A stretch of 64,000 nucleotides of DNA from Amphritea sp. GTDB lineage: Bacteria > Pseudomonadota > Gammaproteobacteria > Pseudomonadales > Balneatricaceae. The stretch is taken from positions 1 through 64,000 of the forward strand of contig NZ_JADGEW010000019.1 of assembly GCF_016744155.1 (NCBI RefSeq), in the 5' to 3' direction. The notes beneath the pieces were generated by a model. That model ran no database searches. It had not been told where the DNA came from and saw only the letters and a program-made list of their open reading frames with translations. Positions 28,774 through 38,130 of this stretch are shown one piece after another. Position 1 is the stretch's first letter. Every line of letters begins with the position of its first letter. The position numbers and the translations under genes were made by a program.

Positions 28774-30345
28774 TTATTGCGGCAAAAAATCAGGTAAGTA
28801 AATTGCCATATCTCTTATAAAGTTCTGTAACTTCATATCAGCTTTATCAAAGTCATCATTGTTAACCAATACATTTACCCGGATCAAAGCACCATCAGAA
28901 CGCTTGTCAAATACCGCGCTTGATATGAGCGAAGCTCGGGCAAGATATTCATCGGTATAACTCACACCTTTCTGATCAATCCAATAATATACTAATTGCG
29001 TGAATTCTCCTTTACGAATAACAACCCGATTAGCAGCTTTAGTTTCACCAGTCGCGCGATAATTAAACTCAACCACACTTTCATCAGCAACAACCCATCC
29101 CCCACCCGGTATACACACCTTCGGCGAGTGCAGTGCACTGCCATCTTTTTGTTGTTCGTAATACACCATATAAAGATTTACTTCTTCTTCAGAGCTACTA
29201 TCACGGTACGAACCCAGAAAGTAATCGTCAGCTCTTAAAATATCTAATACCTCCTGTTCCAAGTACGATAGATCTACATTGCTACTACCGATACGCATAG
29301 GAAAGGAGTTAAACTTTTCACGAGTAGGGATAATTATTTGTTCATTGACACTATAGTAATTAGCTAAACCACCGAGCACTACAACCGGAATAACAAAGAA
29401 AACCACCTTAATCATGGATATACAAAAACGAATAGGCGAATACGCATTGTTAGCAGAGTCATCACCAAAATCGAAAAGATCAAATATAGATTGTGATGAT
29501 TTAAATATCAGTTTATAAAGCCATACTTCAGCAATAAGGATTAAGAAGGCAGCCATAAACACAACCCAGCCTTCAAAATCATGCAAAAAGCCCTCTGCTG
29601 CGGCCACACCAAAACTCTTAACTAGCAAACCCGTCACAGCAATCCTAAGACTGTTCATAACGATGGTCACGGGAACAGTCGATACGATCAGAAAAGCTTT
29701 AAACCAGAGTGGAGCTCTTAAGAAATATGCCACGATCAAAGCAATACTTATCAGCGGATAAAGATAGCGAAGCCCGCTGCAGGCCTCAACAACCTGAAGC
29801 TTATAAGCCCCAAGGTCGATAATATTACCCTCTAGAAAAACAGGTATTCCCATAGCACGTATCATCCAGGTACCCATCTCAGATGAGATTAGCTGTAACC
29901 CTGCAGTCAATGAAGAGATCAAGAGATACGGCAAGGGAATTACGAGCACCAATAGAGCTAAAGGCACCAGAGCTATTCTAAACAGCGCCCAACCACCAAT
30001 AAAAAGAACATAACCGGTCAGCACAATAATAAAGGAATAATGTTTAACTGACTCGAGATCGGCTAGCACTGCTGAAACATATAGCGTTAAACCTAAAAAC
30101 GAGCAGATGACTCCTGATGTTGCCGACCGCAGAGGCAAACGACTAATCTCACCCCTTTTAGACCAAAGAATATAAGCACCTATAAAAGGCATAAACAGCC
30201 CATGCCCATACTCTTCACTATTCCACCATTCAAGAACCAAAGAATATAGGCTTTCTGAGAACAGAAGCAGTATTAATACGAGAAGAGATAACACCACTGG
30301 CAAACCAAATACACGTATACTACCTTCCTGGGTTTCAGAAGCCAT
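28774..30345 (-). CDS. xrtD: VPLPA-CTERM-specific exosortase XrtD, fused to EpsI domain
   Basis: Exosortases are membrane cysteine transpeptidase-like enzymes that cleave C-terminal sorting signals. In this 523-aa protein the N-terminal part (about 1-290) has eight or so helices and the triad in its usual motifs: Cys189 in EACSGLRYLYPL, Arg234 in MNSLRIAVTG and His255 in FLHDFEGW. The C-terminal part (about 310-523) is an EpsI/DUF3485 domain with HSPKVCIPGGGW. The fusion and the VPVPA-type substrates nearby indicate XrtD rather than XrtA; the subtype is inferred from these features. Confidence 0.9.
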   Translation of the reverse strand: MASETQEGSIRVFGLPVVLSLLVLILLLFSESLYSLVLEWWNSEEYGHGLFMPFIGAYILWSKRGEISRLPLRSATSGVICSFLGLTLYVSAVLADLESVKHYSFIIVLTGYVLFIGGWALFRIALVPLALLVLVIPLPYLLISSLTAGLQLISSEMGTWMIRAMGIPVFLEGNIIDLGAYKLQVVEACSGLRYLYPLISIALIVAYFLRAPLWFKAFLIVSTVPVTIVMNSLRIAVTGLLVKSFGVAAAEGFLHDFEGWVVFMAAFLILIAEVWLYKLIFKSSQSIFDLFDFGDDSANNAYSPIRFCISMIKVVFFVIPVVVLGGLANYYSVNEQIIIPTREKFNSFPMRIGSSNVDLSYLEQEVLDILRADDYFLGSYRDSSSEEEVNLYMVYYEQQKDGSALHSPKVCIPGGGWVVADESVVEFNYRATGETKAANRVVIRKGEFTQLVYYWIDQKGVSYTDEYLARASLISSAVFDKRSDGALIRVNVLVNNDDFDKADMKLQNFIRDMAIYLPDFLPQ

Positions 30346-30831
30346 TTAAATCCCTTTAACAAAATTAGATATTGTATTGATCAACGTGGCAGAGACACTT
30401 AGAACATCTTCACCCGGTGCTTCAGCATTAACTTTAAAAGTTTGCTCTATGGCAAGCTCAAGTTCTTTGTAGCTATCAACAACACTAACGAGCGATAATT
30501 TACCGAATTGCTTTGCTGTTGATAGCTGGTGATCATTACGGTGCTCACCTTTATCGGCATGTCGTGGCATAAGAATGAGAGGTTTACCATACTTAACACC
30601 GGAGATAATAGTTCCCATACCTACATGACCAATAATAACATCCGCTTCAGATAATTTCTGTTCATACTCATCAGGTGTCATGCTAACAACGGTTATGATG
30701 TTTGTTGTTACATAACGAGTCTGACCAATTTGAGCAAAAACTTCAACTTTAGGGTTTTTTGAAGCCCAGTCATCAACTACCTGAATTAGCCGTTCGAATG
30801 GTAATTGTGTGCCTACCGTAACGAAAATCAT
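30346..30831 (-). CDS. pssE: PssE/Alg13-like glycosyltransferase catalytic subunit
   Basis: This 161-aa protein resembles the C-terminal half of GT28 enzymes, as in PssE and Alg13: MIFVTVGTQLPFERLIQVVD, ADVIIGHVGMGTIISGVKYG and KPLILMPRHADKGEHRNDHQ. It works with the membrane-associated partner encoded just upstream, probably adding the second sugar (glucuronate in Rhizobium Pss) to the lipid carrier. It overlaps the partner gene by 4 bp (ATGA). Confidence 0.9.
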   Translation of the reverse strand: MIFVTVGTQLPFERLIQVVDDWASKNPKVEVFAQIGQTRYVTTNIITVVSMTPDEYEQKLSEADVIIGHVGMGTIISGVKYGKPLILMPRHADKGEHRNDHQLSTAKQFGKLSLVSVVDSYKELELAIEQTFKVNAEAPGEDVLSVSATLINTISNFVKGI

Positions 30832-31274
30832 ATTACAGACCCGGCAAAGAGTGGGCCATCATCATCAGCAAGATGTTCCCATTGCGTTAGATAAAGATCT
30901 GCATATTTTTTAGCCTTAATCCCACTCAAAGAAAGAGTATCACAGTTAGCGATGCTATCAACCCATATAGTCTTAGAGCCCAGCTTTCGGCCAAAAAATA
31001 ACGCAAAAAGGCCAACGGAAGCACCTGTTGTAATGATTACATCAGGTCGAACCTTTAATAACGTTATCAACACAACAAAAGCCTGCCACAGAAGCCGTAG
31101 CTTATTCCAACGAGAGGCATCAGGGATATAATAAAAAGCATTATCAGGGTGATGTTGATGATAGCTTCGCTCTGTCGACGCATATATAAGCTCGCAATCA
31201 CTAAACGCTGGCTCCAATCGGCACATTTGAACCCAGTGACCACCAGACGAAGATACAAATAGCGCTTTAGTCAA
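30828..31274 (-). CDS. pssD: PssD/Alg14-like glycosyltransferase partner subunit
   Basis: This 148-aa protein is of the Alg14/PssD family, which recruits the PssE-like catalytic subunit to the membrane. It begins ALFVSSSGGHWVQMCRLEPA and contains PDVIITTGASVGLFALFFGR. The start is TTG at 31274 with GAGGA nine bases upstream. Coupled to pssE. Confidence 0.9.
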   Translation of the reverse strand: MTKALFVSSSGGHWVQMCRLEPAFSDCELIYASTERSYHQHHPDNAFYYIPDASRWNKLRLLWQAFVVLITLLKVRPDVIITTGASVGLFALFFGRKLGSKTIWVDSIANCDTLSLSGIKAKKYADLYLTQWEHLADDDGPLFAGSVI

Positions 31275-31325
31275 TTAAACATTCCTCGATGCAAACAATA
31301 AAGTATATATGAACAAATACAGAAA

Positions 31326-32159
31326 CTAGGTTCTTGATGATTCATCCCGCTCCCAAATAGTATTTTTAGATTCTGAATAATAATATCGAGCACGAAGAAT
31401 CGTGAAACATTGCACAGACACATAAATAATTATCGATATAAGGTCAAAGGGATTCTTTTTCAAAAAATCAAAAAGATCTGAGATACCATTATTACTAACC
31501 TTTCTTAACATAGGAAACTTTCTAAGCAACTGCTTATTTCCATATCGAGAACGCGATTTAATCTTGATTAAGTCCCAAATACCAACCGGAGAAATACATT
31601 CAAATGAGACATCCTTCCTATGTAAGATATCCTGCTCAGAAAAAGTGTGTTTAACAAAAGCATCATCAGCAATAACATCAGGAAACTCAATAAAACTATT
31701 ACGAGCCTTTTCGGATAAAACAAAAAGACCACCTACGCGCCGATCATAATGAGGCATAGAGGTCCATACCTTGTTAAAAGACCTAACAAGATAACCTGAA
31801 CACGAGTCATTCAAAGACATAGATGGGGAAACAACCATCAAACTATCATCGGATTGAAAGCTAGAAGCAAGTTTAATAATGTCAGCACCACTAACCATTA
31901 AATCAGCATCAAGATAAACGCGAGGAAAATACGAAGCATGTCGATCAGCTTCATTCAGAGCATTTACTTTTGAAGGCTTAGATATTTCGAGCACCTCGAC
32001 ACCCGCCACACTTCTTGCTATAGAGGCCGTATTATCAGAGCACCCATTGCAAGCCACGATAACCTGCACACTTTGAGCAGCAATTCCTTCATATAAGTTT
32101 GACAAACAACGAGCAATGACTGACGCTTCATTATGTGCAGGAATAATTATTGATATCAT
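31326..32159 (-). CDS. GT2-family glycosyltransferase
   Basis: A 277-aa inverting glycosyltransferase: MISIIIPAHNEASVIARCL at the N-terminus, nucleotide-binding VYLDADLMV (DxD) near residue 88, and ADDAFVKHTF as acceptor-site residues. The C-terminus has one membrane-like segment (LISIIIYVSVQCFTI). Sugar specificity is not evident. It is the last gene before the divergent secreted protein, at the edge of the AT-rich block. Confidence 0.88.
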   Translation of the reverse strand: MISIIIPAHNEASVIARCLSNLYEGIAAQSVQVIVACNGCSDNTASIARSVAGVEVLEISKPSKVNALNEADRHASYFPRVYLDADLMVSGADIIKLASSFQSDDSLMVVSPSMSLNDSCSGYLVRSFNKVWTSMPHYDRRVGGLFVLSEKARNSFIEFPDVIADDAFVKHTFSEQDILHRKDVSFECISPVGIWDLIKIKSRSRYGNKQLLRKFPMLRKVSNNGISDLFDFLKKNPFDLISIIIYVSVQCFTILRARYYYSESKNTIWERDESSRT

Positions 32160-32208
32160 TTATTTATCACCATCATACGACCAATGAAAAACCACAAAAG
32201 ACCACAAT

Positions 32209-34665
32209 ATGAACAGCCTATATACAACAGGTAGCAGCTTAAAAGCCATTAGCTTAACAATGTTATTGACATATACACAATATGTATCAGCTGATTGTGA
32301 CTGTACGATAAGCCCTGATACTCCTTACTGCACAGGAAACGAAATAACAGTACGCATCGAGGCTAGTCCAGTCAACAATAAAGGCTCTGAAGACGCCATT
32401 TTTCGGTGGCGCTTTAGTTCAGAAACACCCGATGCTTCGCCCTACTGTGGGAAGTATGGAAATGGAGATTACTGGGTCGCACCAGCGGATGGAGATACAA
32501 GCATAACAATTACTGATATTAGTGGAAATGGCACAATAAGCGCAGATCGAAACCCATTTTTAGAAAGAACTGGACTATTAGGCGATAAAGACAAATACGG
32601 AAATTATTTTGTAGATGAAGACATAACCAAATCATTACCTATTACACTATCCGTGCAAGCAAGCATATTAGCTGCAAAAAAACGTAATGAGAGCTCGACT
32701 GGAAAATGCGGTACCCGTGGAATTGAAGGTATGTGTGTTGATGCATATAACCAAATAACAGTACTACCTAGAAAACCAGAAGGTAATACCAAATATCTAT
32801 TAAGACCTGAAATTTCAGGCGAATACAAATCAACTACAAACTTTCCCATCCAATACATATACGACTTACCTACATACAGCTTCGGAACGCCCGCAACGAA
32901 TAGCGAACTAGCGGAAATTGCAGCAAGGTGGCGACATAATACCGCTATATACACATTGATGAATTCAAGCGGACAATACTATTCAGAAGCAGGCCGAGCT
33001 TTTAGAGCTCATATTATCGCGGATGATTATGGTGCCGGATTAGCAGAACAATACAACACAGATATCATGCAGCTACTAAGCACCTCAAGCACCTATAGAG
33101 ATGACGATTATTATGTAGCGATATCTTCAATGCTAACATACGGACAAGATCTTTTTTATTCTAAATACAAAGGCAACAATGGTGCACGGCACTGGGGTTC
33201 AGGGGCTGGGCAACACCTTGGAAAGATCCTCCCAGCAGTCTTATACGCCACTTTGACTAGAAACCAAGAATTCCAGAATCTAATATTTACAACTGAAACA
33301 GCATTTGAAGGAAACACAGGACCTCATGAACTAAACCAAGTTAACAGAATTGGAAATGAATATCTCTGGGGAGATGAAGGAGGCGCAAATGCATACTGGG
33401 ACAACTTGCTCAGATCACAGTGTTATTCAGGTGCATTAGGAATATGTAACCCTATACATGGGAAAAAGACTCTTCGCGATCCTTATGGACTAATTGATGG
33501 TCCAGCAAACCTTCCAGGATCAAATTATATGCCCGTAGCCGCAGGCCCACAAAGATCAATGGCTGCAGTAATGGTTCTTATTCCTGAAACATGCAACGCA
33601 CTCAATATTGAACCTCTAATTAGTTATGTTGTTCGCCTTGAAGACTACGGAATATCAACAAACAATGATGTTTGCGCACCGCCCGATTATCGTGAAAACA
33701 TTGCCGAATGCGATGCTTATCGAGACACCGGTTGTAATTATTATAAAAAGACTTGGGGCCCGGATCCTACTAAAAGCAATATGTGTATAAAAGCCGAAGC
33801 GGATACTTATAGGTTTTCCCACATTAACGGCACAAAACTGAAATACTTCTATACTACCTCAGCAGTAGAAACACACTGGTCTTCTATTATCAGCAGAAAA
33901 TCAAAATGCTTAGGCAATATAAAAAAACAATTAAACGCGCCCACAGAAAGCACACTGCCTGTAGAAACACCACCTTCAACCGACACGCCATCGCCTGCTG
34001 AAACACTACCTGCAACTGAAGCTTCAATACCCACTACTAATGAAACAATACCTCTTTCAATCGATGGAACTGACAATGGGTCTGTGCAGGCTCACTCTGA
34101 ATCAACTCCCAACTCTCCAGCGCCTAGTATAAGTGGCGGCGGAGGCGGAGGCGGCGGAGGCGGCGGAAGCAACAGCGGAAGCAACAGCGGAAGCAACAGC
34201 GGAAGCAGCGGAAGCACCAGCAGCGACGGAAACGCCAGCAACAGTGGCAACCTGCCTAATTCTAATAGGACCGGCACTTCATCGACAATAAAACCGATAC
34301 CAGTTAGTATTCGAATGGAAGCCACCCCCGTTACCAATATAGAATTCTATGGAGATAGGCTCTTACAAAGAATGTCGAATACTATCAACTGGGATAAGCT
34401 CGAAAATGAAGTAAAGGCCAGCTACAAAGGCCCTGTGCCAATTACGACGATGCTTAAAGTTTACTGCATACAAAGCTGGTATAACATTAGCAACACTCAA
34501 CTTGTTACTCAGTTAAAAGACGACACATCAAAACGACTATTCTCAGGCATTAGGACTAATAGTGAAATACCAAGCATAGAGAGCCTTACAGACTTTAAAA
34601 TGATAATGAAGAGTAATAGTGAAGTGAAAGGAAATACAAATATAGATTGCATCAGCAGACAATAA
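32209..34665 (+). CDS. Secreted protein of unknown function with C-terminal IS5 DUF772-like domain
   Basis: Not recognised as a whole. The 818-aa protein has a signal peptide (LTMLLTYTQYVSA), then a Cys-containing N-terminal region (about 28-190), a helical, aromatic-rich central region (about 210-600) with GARHWGSGAGQHLGKILPAV and ANAYWDNLL that recalls alpha-toroid polysaccharide lyases or hydrolases, a Thr/Pro/Ser linker (about 605-640), a run of 11 Gly and SNSG repeats (about 643-665), and a C-terminal domain (709-818) with TMLKVYCIQSWYNIS, KRLFSG and EIPSIESLTDF that matches the N-terminal domain of IS5 InsH transposase. It is the only plus-strand gene in the AT-rich EPS block. A role in polymer trimming is inference only. 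Confidence 0.75.
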   Translation: MNSLYTTGSSLKAISLTMLLTYTQYVSADCDCTISPDTPYCTGNEITVRIEASPVNNKGSEDAIFRWRFSSETPDASPYCGKYGNGDYWVAPADGDTSITITDISGNGTISADRNPFLERTGLLGDKDKYGNYFVDEDITKSLPITLSVQASILAAKKRNESSTGKCGTRGIEGMCVDAYNQITVLPRKPEGNTKYLLRPEISGEYKSTTNFPIQYIYDLPTYSFGTPATNSELAEIAARWRHNTAIYTLMNSSGQYYSEAGRAFRAHIIADDYGAGLAEQYNTDIMQLLSTSSTYRDDDYYVAISSMLTYGQDLFYSKYKGNNGARHWGSGAGQHLGKILPAVLYATLTRNQEFQNLIFTTETAFEGNTGPHELNQVNRIGNEYLWGDEGGANAYWDNLLRSQCYSGALGICNPIHGKKTLRDPYGLIDGPANLPGSNYMPVAAGPQRSMAAVMVLIPETCNALNIEPLISYVVRLEDYGISTNNDVCAPPDYRENIAECDAYRDTGCNYYKKTWGPDPTKSNMCIKAEADTYRFSHINGTKLKYFYTTSAVETHWSSIISRKSKCLGNIKKQLNAPTESTLPVETPPSTDTPSPAETLPATEASIPTTNETIPLSIDGTDNGSVQAHSESTPNSPAPSISGGGGGGGGGGGSNSGSNSGSNSGSSGSTSSDGNASNSGNLPNSNRTGTSSTIKPIPVSIRMEATPVTNIEFYGDRLLQRMSNTINWDKLENEVKASYKGPVPITTMLKVYCIQSWYNISNTQLVTQLKDDTSKRLFSGIRTNSEIPSIESLTDFKMIMKSNSEVKGNTNIDCISRQ
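34135..34203 (+). repeat. Coding Gly tract and 12-bp tandem repeats
   Basis: GGC/GGA codons (11 Gly) from 34135 to 34167, followed by three copies of AGCAACAGCGGA (34168-34203) and partial units. All units are multiples of three, so length change would alter only the linker. Confidence 0.85.
34333..34662 (+). other. Domain: transposase InsH N-terminal (DUF772)-like
   Basis: These 110 codons end the secreted 818-aa protein. Segment by segment they resemble InsH: DKLENEVKASY / MVEVIEPFY, TMLKVYCIQSWYNIS / TMLRIHCMQHWYNLS, TSKRLFSGI / ASMRLFARL, and EIPSIESLTDFKMIM / ALPDRTTIMNFRHLL. The DDE nuclease part is absent. Comparison made from memory of the IS5 InsH protein. Confidence 0.7.
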
Positions 34666-34763
34666 ACAGAACGCATCCAAACTTACTGAATATTAAAAAA
34701 CAGCGCGCGACACATACGGCAATATTAACTTAAAGAAATTTTCATTTTAAAGAGTGAAAATTA

Positions 34764-35978
34764 TCAGCGCCCAATTCTATCTAATAACAACTCAGCAAAC
34801 TGCCCAACTTTATTCGGCCAGAGATAATTATCAGTACAAAAAGATAGTGAGTTACTTTGATACTCTATCAACATCTTTCTATTAGAATCTAAACTCATAA
34901 TTGCTTTCGCTATATCACGAGGAAATTGAGAAGGGTTGGTAACCTGCAATTTTAAACCAATATCATCGTTGATTATTGAACCAGGACCACCCAAATCACA
35001 CACGATCTGTGGCAAGCCAAATGACATCGCTTCAATTACAACGCCTCCTGTAGGTTCTCGAAAACTAGGAAAAACCATAAGATCAGAGGATTTATAGTAG
35101 CCATCAACTTCATCTCTATTGAGCTTTCCATGAAAAACTATGTTCGAGAAATTATTATCTTTAGCTTCCTGAATACAGTTTTCTAGATCATCACCGGAAC
35201 CAATAACCTGTAAAGTAAATTTTGACTGATCTAAATATTTAAAAGATCTGATAAGGTCACGAAGACCTTTCGATCGTACAACCCGACCAACATAAAGTAG
35301 TTTTAATTGAGGCGAGTCAAAGCGTCTCTCTGCCGGAGTAACAACATCAACACCGTGCTCGTTGATCACAGTGATATCATTAGATCTGTCGAAACGCTCA
35401 TTGATGATTGTTTCAACATAGGGGGCTGCAGCCAAAATAAAATCAGCTCCGTTATATGACTTCTTAAGATATGGAGCATATCGCCCAAATAAATCGTCAA
35501 AATTTCTAAACTTTGTATAAAAGGGGACACCGCCCATTTCGGTCTTGAAAGAATCGATATTTTTCAATCCACCAGCCACAGGCCCAATTGAATATTTTAA
35601 ATCTAAGCCCACTGCTGGACAAGGAAAGCGCATAGCAAAGGGATTAAACTGATGAACCCAATCACAATTCACATCACCAGTAACGACATTATCTATTAAC
35701 CACTTTCTACAATCCTTAAAAAAAGAAACATACCAAGGCTTCATCATACTATTAAGCCTCTCGAAACCTGAAAACATCCCCTTATCTTCAAAGCGAATAA
35801 TCTTTATTGGCAAATCATTATCAGCAATATGATGCTTTGTTTTCAAATCTAGAGTTAATAGAGTAATGTCAAAAGTTTTAGATAGCACTTCAATCCATTT
35901 ATATGCTAAAAAGACCTCACCCACATCTTCTTTACATGCACCTGGAGCAATAACAATTAAACTTTTCTTTTTATGCAT
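34764..35978 (-). CDS. GT4-family glycosyltransferase
   Basis: This 404-aa retaining glycosyltransferase has a GT-B fold: N-terminal acceptor domain, then donor-domain motifs LLYVGRVVRSKGLRDLI, VIGSGDDL and FREPTGGVVIEAMSFGLPQI (the E-x7-E signature). It is separated by one base from the GT2 gene upstream. Donor sugar unknown. Confidence 0.9.
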   Translation of the reverse strand: MHKKKSLIVIAPGACKEDVGEVFLAYKWIEVLSKTFDITLLTLDLKTKHHIADNDLPIKIIRFEDKGMFSGFERLNSMMKPWYVSFFKDCRKWLIDNVVTGDVNCDWVHQFNPFAMRFPCPAVGLDLKYSIGPVAGGLKNIDSFKTEMGGVPFYTKFRNFDDLFGRYAPYLKKSYNGADFILAAAPYVETIINERFDRSNDITVINEHGVDVVTPAERRFDSPQLKLLYVGRVVRSKGLRDLIRSFKYLDQSKFTLQVIGSGDDLENCIQEAKDNNFSNIVFHGKLNRDEVDGYYKSSDLMVFPSFREPTGGVVIEAMSFGLPQIVCDLGGPGSIINDDIGLKLQVTNPSQFPRDIAKAIMSLDSNRKMLIEYQSNSLSFCTDNYLWPNKVGQFAELLLDRIGR

Positions 35979-35979
35979 G

Positions 35980-36930
35980 TTACTTTTCCTTGTGCACGTT
36001 TAAAAAAATCGCATATAAAGATTTCAAACCAGATAAATGATTAGACAACCTGCTTTTAGATATTTCATTACTATTAAAAACATCAAGCAAGAACGCAAGC
36101 GGTAATCTAGACAGGTAAAAAACATGTAGAAGTACTGCACCAATAATGAACCTTGAGTACCCCCAGTTTTTTTTCATGTAAATTAATGCAGACTTATCTT
36201 TAATATTCGCTCGGGTAGCTCCAAGTTTGGCTGCACTCCCCCCACCATGATGAATTATTCCGCCATAGGGAATATAAACAATTTTCCAGTTATTGTTCTT
36301 AATCCGAAAACACCAATCAGTTTCTTCGTAATACATAAAAAAAACATCGTCCATCAGTCCAGAGTTAACGATAACCTCTTTACGTATCATCATAAAACAA
36401 CCAGATAAAACATCTACCTCTCTAATACTATCATAAGCCCACCAAGTGAGTTTTTCACGACCGAAGAATCTGTTACTCTTAAAAATCTTATAAAGACCCG
36501 ATACAAAAAGAAGCATATTTAAAATAGACGGGAAAAGGGAGCAGTTCGGTTGTAGAGTCCCATCAGTATTATTAATTCTACATGATATCATTCCAATATC
36601 GGCATCACTCTCTAAGAAATCAAATGTTCTCTGTACAGAATCATCAACAACAAGTGTATCACTATTCAAATACAGTATATTTCTTCCACTAGCGACCTTA
36701 GTTCCTATATTATTACCACCTGAAAACCCGAGGTTCTCGTCGCTTTTGATCAATTTAACTTGTGGAAAGAACTCCTCAACCATTAAAACTGAATCATCGC
36801 TTGAAAAATTATCAACAACAATAACTTCATAATCAATATCGGATATTTTTTCAAAAACTGAACCGAGACAAGCTTTAAGAAGCTCGCTAGTATTCCAGCT
36901 AACTATAATAATAGAAAGGTCGTATATCAT
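35980..36930 (-). CDS. GT2-family glycosyltransferase (rhamnosyltransferase-like)
   Basis: A 316-aa GT2 enzyme: LSIIIVSWNTSELLKACL, VVDNFSSDDSV, FSGGNNIGT, LYLNSDTLV and the acceptor motif FMYYEETDWCFR. This set is shared with WbbL-like rhamnosyltransferases, and an rmlBACD operon is present nearby, so dTDP-rhamnose is a plausible donor (inference). It overlaps the wzy-like gene by 4 bp (ATGA). Confidence 0.88.
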   Translation of the reverse strand: MIYDLSIIIVSWNTSELLKACLGSVFEKISDIDYEVIVVDNFSSDDSVLMVEEFFPQVKLIKSDENLGFSGGNNIGTKVASGRNILYLNSDTLVVDDSVQRTFDFLESDADIGMISCRINNTDGTLQPNCSLFPSILNMLLFVSGLYKIFKSNRFFGREKLTWWAYDSIREVDVLSGCFMMIRKEVIVNSGLMDDVFFMYYEETDWCFRIKNNNWKIVYIPYGGIIHHGGGSAAKLGATRANIKDKSALIYMKKNWGYSRFIIGAVLLHVFYLSRLPLAFLLDVFNSNEISKSRLSNHLSGLKSLYAIFLNVHKEK

Positions 36931-38126
36931 TTATTTATACCAGAACTTCTCTTACATTGATAAAGCAGGGCCAGCCCTAGACCAAGATACATATTAAAAA
37001 AAACATACGCATTATTCCATAAATGGACTGTGCTTGCACTGACAATTAACCCTGCCATTCCGGCTAACCAGCCTCGTCTTAACTTGAGCAGATCTGGATC
37101 TTCTACTTTAAGCCTAAACAAAGATACTAAGATAGAAAGAACGGAACCAGCATATAAAATAAAGCTAGGAAAACCATATCTAACCATATTCACAAGCCAA
37201 AAATTATCCATACTCCCACTTAACATCCAACTAGGCCTAACCCAATCGTTATAACCGATTCCAAAAAATGGATTGCTAATTGCATTTTGTATCCCATATT
37301 CAAATATCAAAATACGCCAATATGCAGTGTGTGCACTAAATGTTAAATAATGAAGCATAACCTTTAAAGGTGTTCTATTCGAGAGAACATCAATTGAAAT
37401 ATAGATGACTAGAAATAGTATAAAAAACATCATCCACTTTTTGCTATTTCTTTTGAAAACCTTACTCCAGGTGATCAAAATCCACTGGAAGCTAATAGAT
37501 GCCATGGCGCCGGATGATAACGAAAGCGCTGCACACAAAGATATGACAACAGCTTTTTTAAAACTATAAACAAAAAATGCCATGGATATCATCGAAGCGC
37601 TTATTACGCCTAACAATATCGCATGATCGAAAGTACCTAAGGATCGAGTCAAACCCATCCGCTTATCTATATGGCTATGATAGCCGCCAGTCAATGCATC
37701 AGTCAGAGTTCTAAACCAATTAAAACCAGTTAAAGTCTCAGGTATAGTTACTAATAGCATTAACAGCAATAGTAAGATAATAAATCGAACATACTTATAG
37801 ATATTCTTAGTGGATGAACAATACATAAATATTGCAATAAACGGAACAAATGTCTCTAAGAAGTGAACACCCGCGGCTTCTATCGCATACCCAACACCAT
37901 GATTAACTGTTATCGCCAGAAAAACCCAAAAAACATATAAACAGATCAACACTTGAGGTGAAAAAAAACCTCCCCTGAAAGTTTTTAATATCTTCGAAAA
38001 AAACACAATAAATATAAAGATACAAACAACTCTATATGAACTCAGACGTAAAGAGCCCAATGCAAACGAAAATGATGTAGGCAAGAAAACAGCTATGGTG
38101 AGAAAGTAAACGTAAAGTTTATTCAT
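36927..38126 (-). CDS. Wzy-like polysaccharide polymerase / O-antigen ligase family
   Basis: This 399-aa protein has about ten or more membrane helices and a periplasmic loop with HIDKRMGLTRSLGTFDHA and NPFFGIGYNDWVRPSW, the style of Wzy/WaaL polymerase family proteins. In a Wzx/Wzy-dependent cluster it would link repeat units on the periplasmic side. The base composition is strongly AT-rich, as usual for such genes. Confidence 0.85.
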   Translation of the reverse strand: MNKLYVYFLTIAVFLPTSFSFALGSLRLSSYRVVCIFIFIVFFSKILKTFRGGFFSPQVLICLYVFWVFLAITVNHGVGYAIEAAGVHFLETFVPFIAIFMYCSSTKNIYKYVRFIILLLLLMLLVTIPETLTGFNWFRTLTDALTGGYHSHIDKRMGLTRSLGTFDHAILLGVISASMISMAFFVYSFKKAVVISLCAALSLSSGAMASISFQWILITWSKVFKRNSKKWMMFFILFLVIYISIDVLSNRTPLKVMLHYLTFSAHTAYWRILIFEYGIQNAISNPFFGIGYNDWVRPSWMLSGSMDNFWLVNMVRYGFPSFILYAGSVLSILVSLFRLKVEDPDLLKLRRGWLAGMAGLIVSASTVHLWNNAYVFFNMYLGLGLALLYQCKRSSGINK

Positions 38127-38130
38127 ATAA

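Noticed and set aside
34092-34337. Leu/Pro-rich minus-strand frame
   Set aside because: It is the antisense image of the Gly/Ser linker codons, not a gene.
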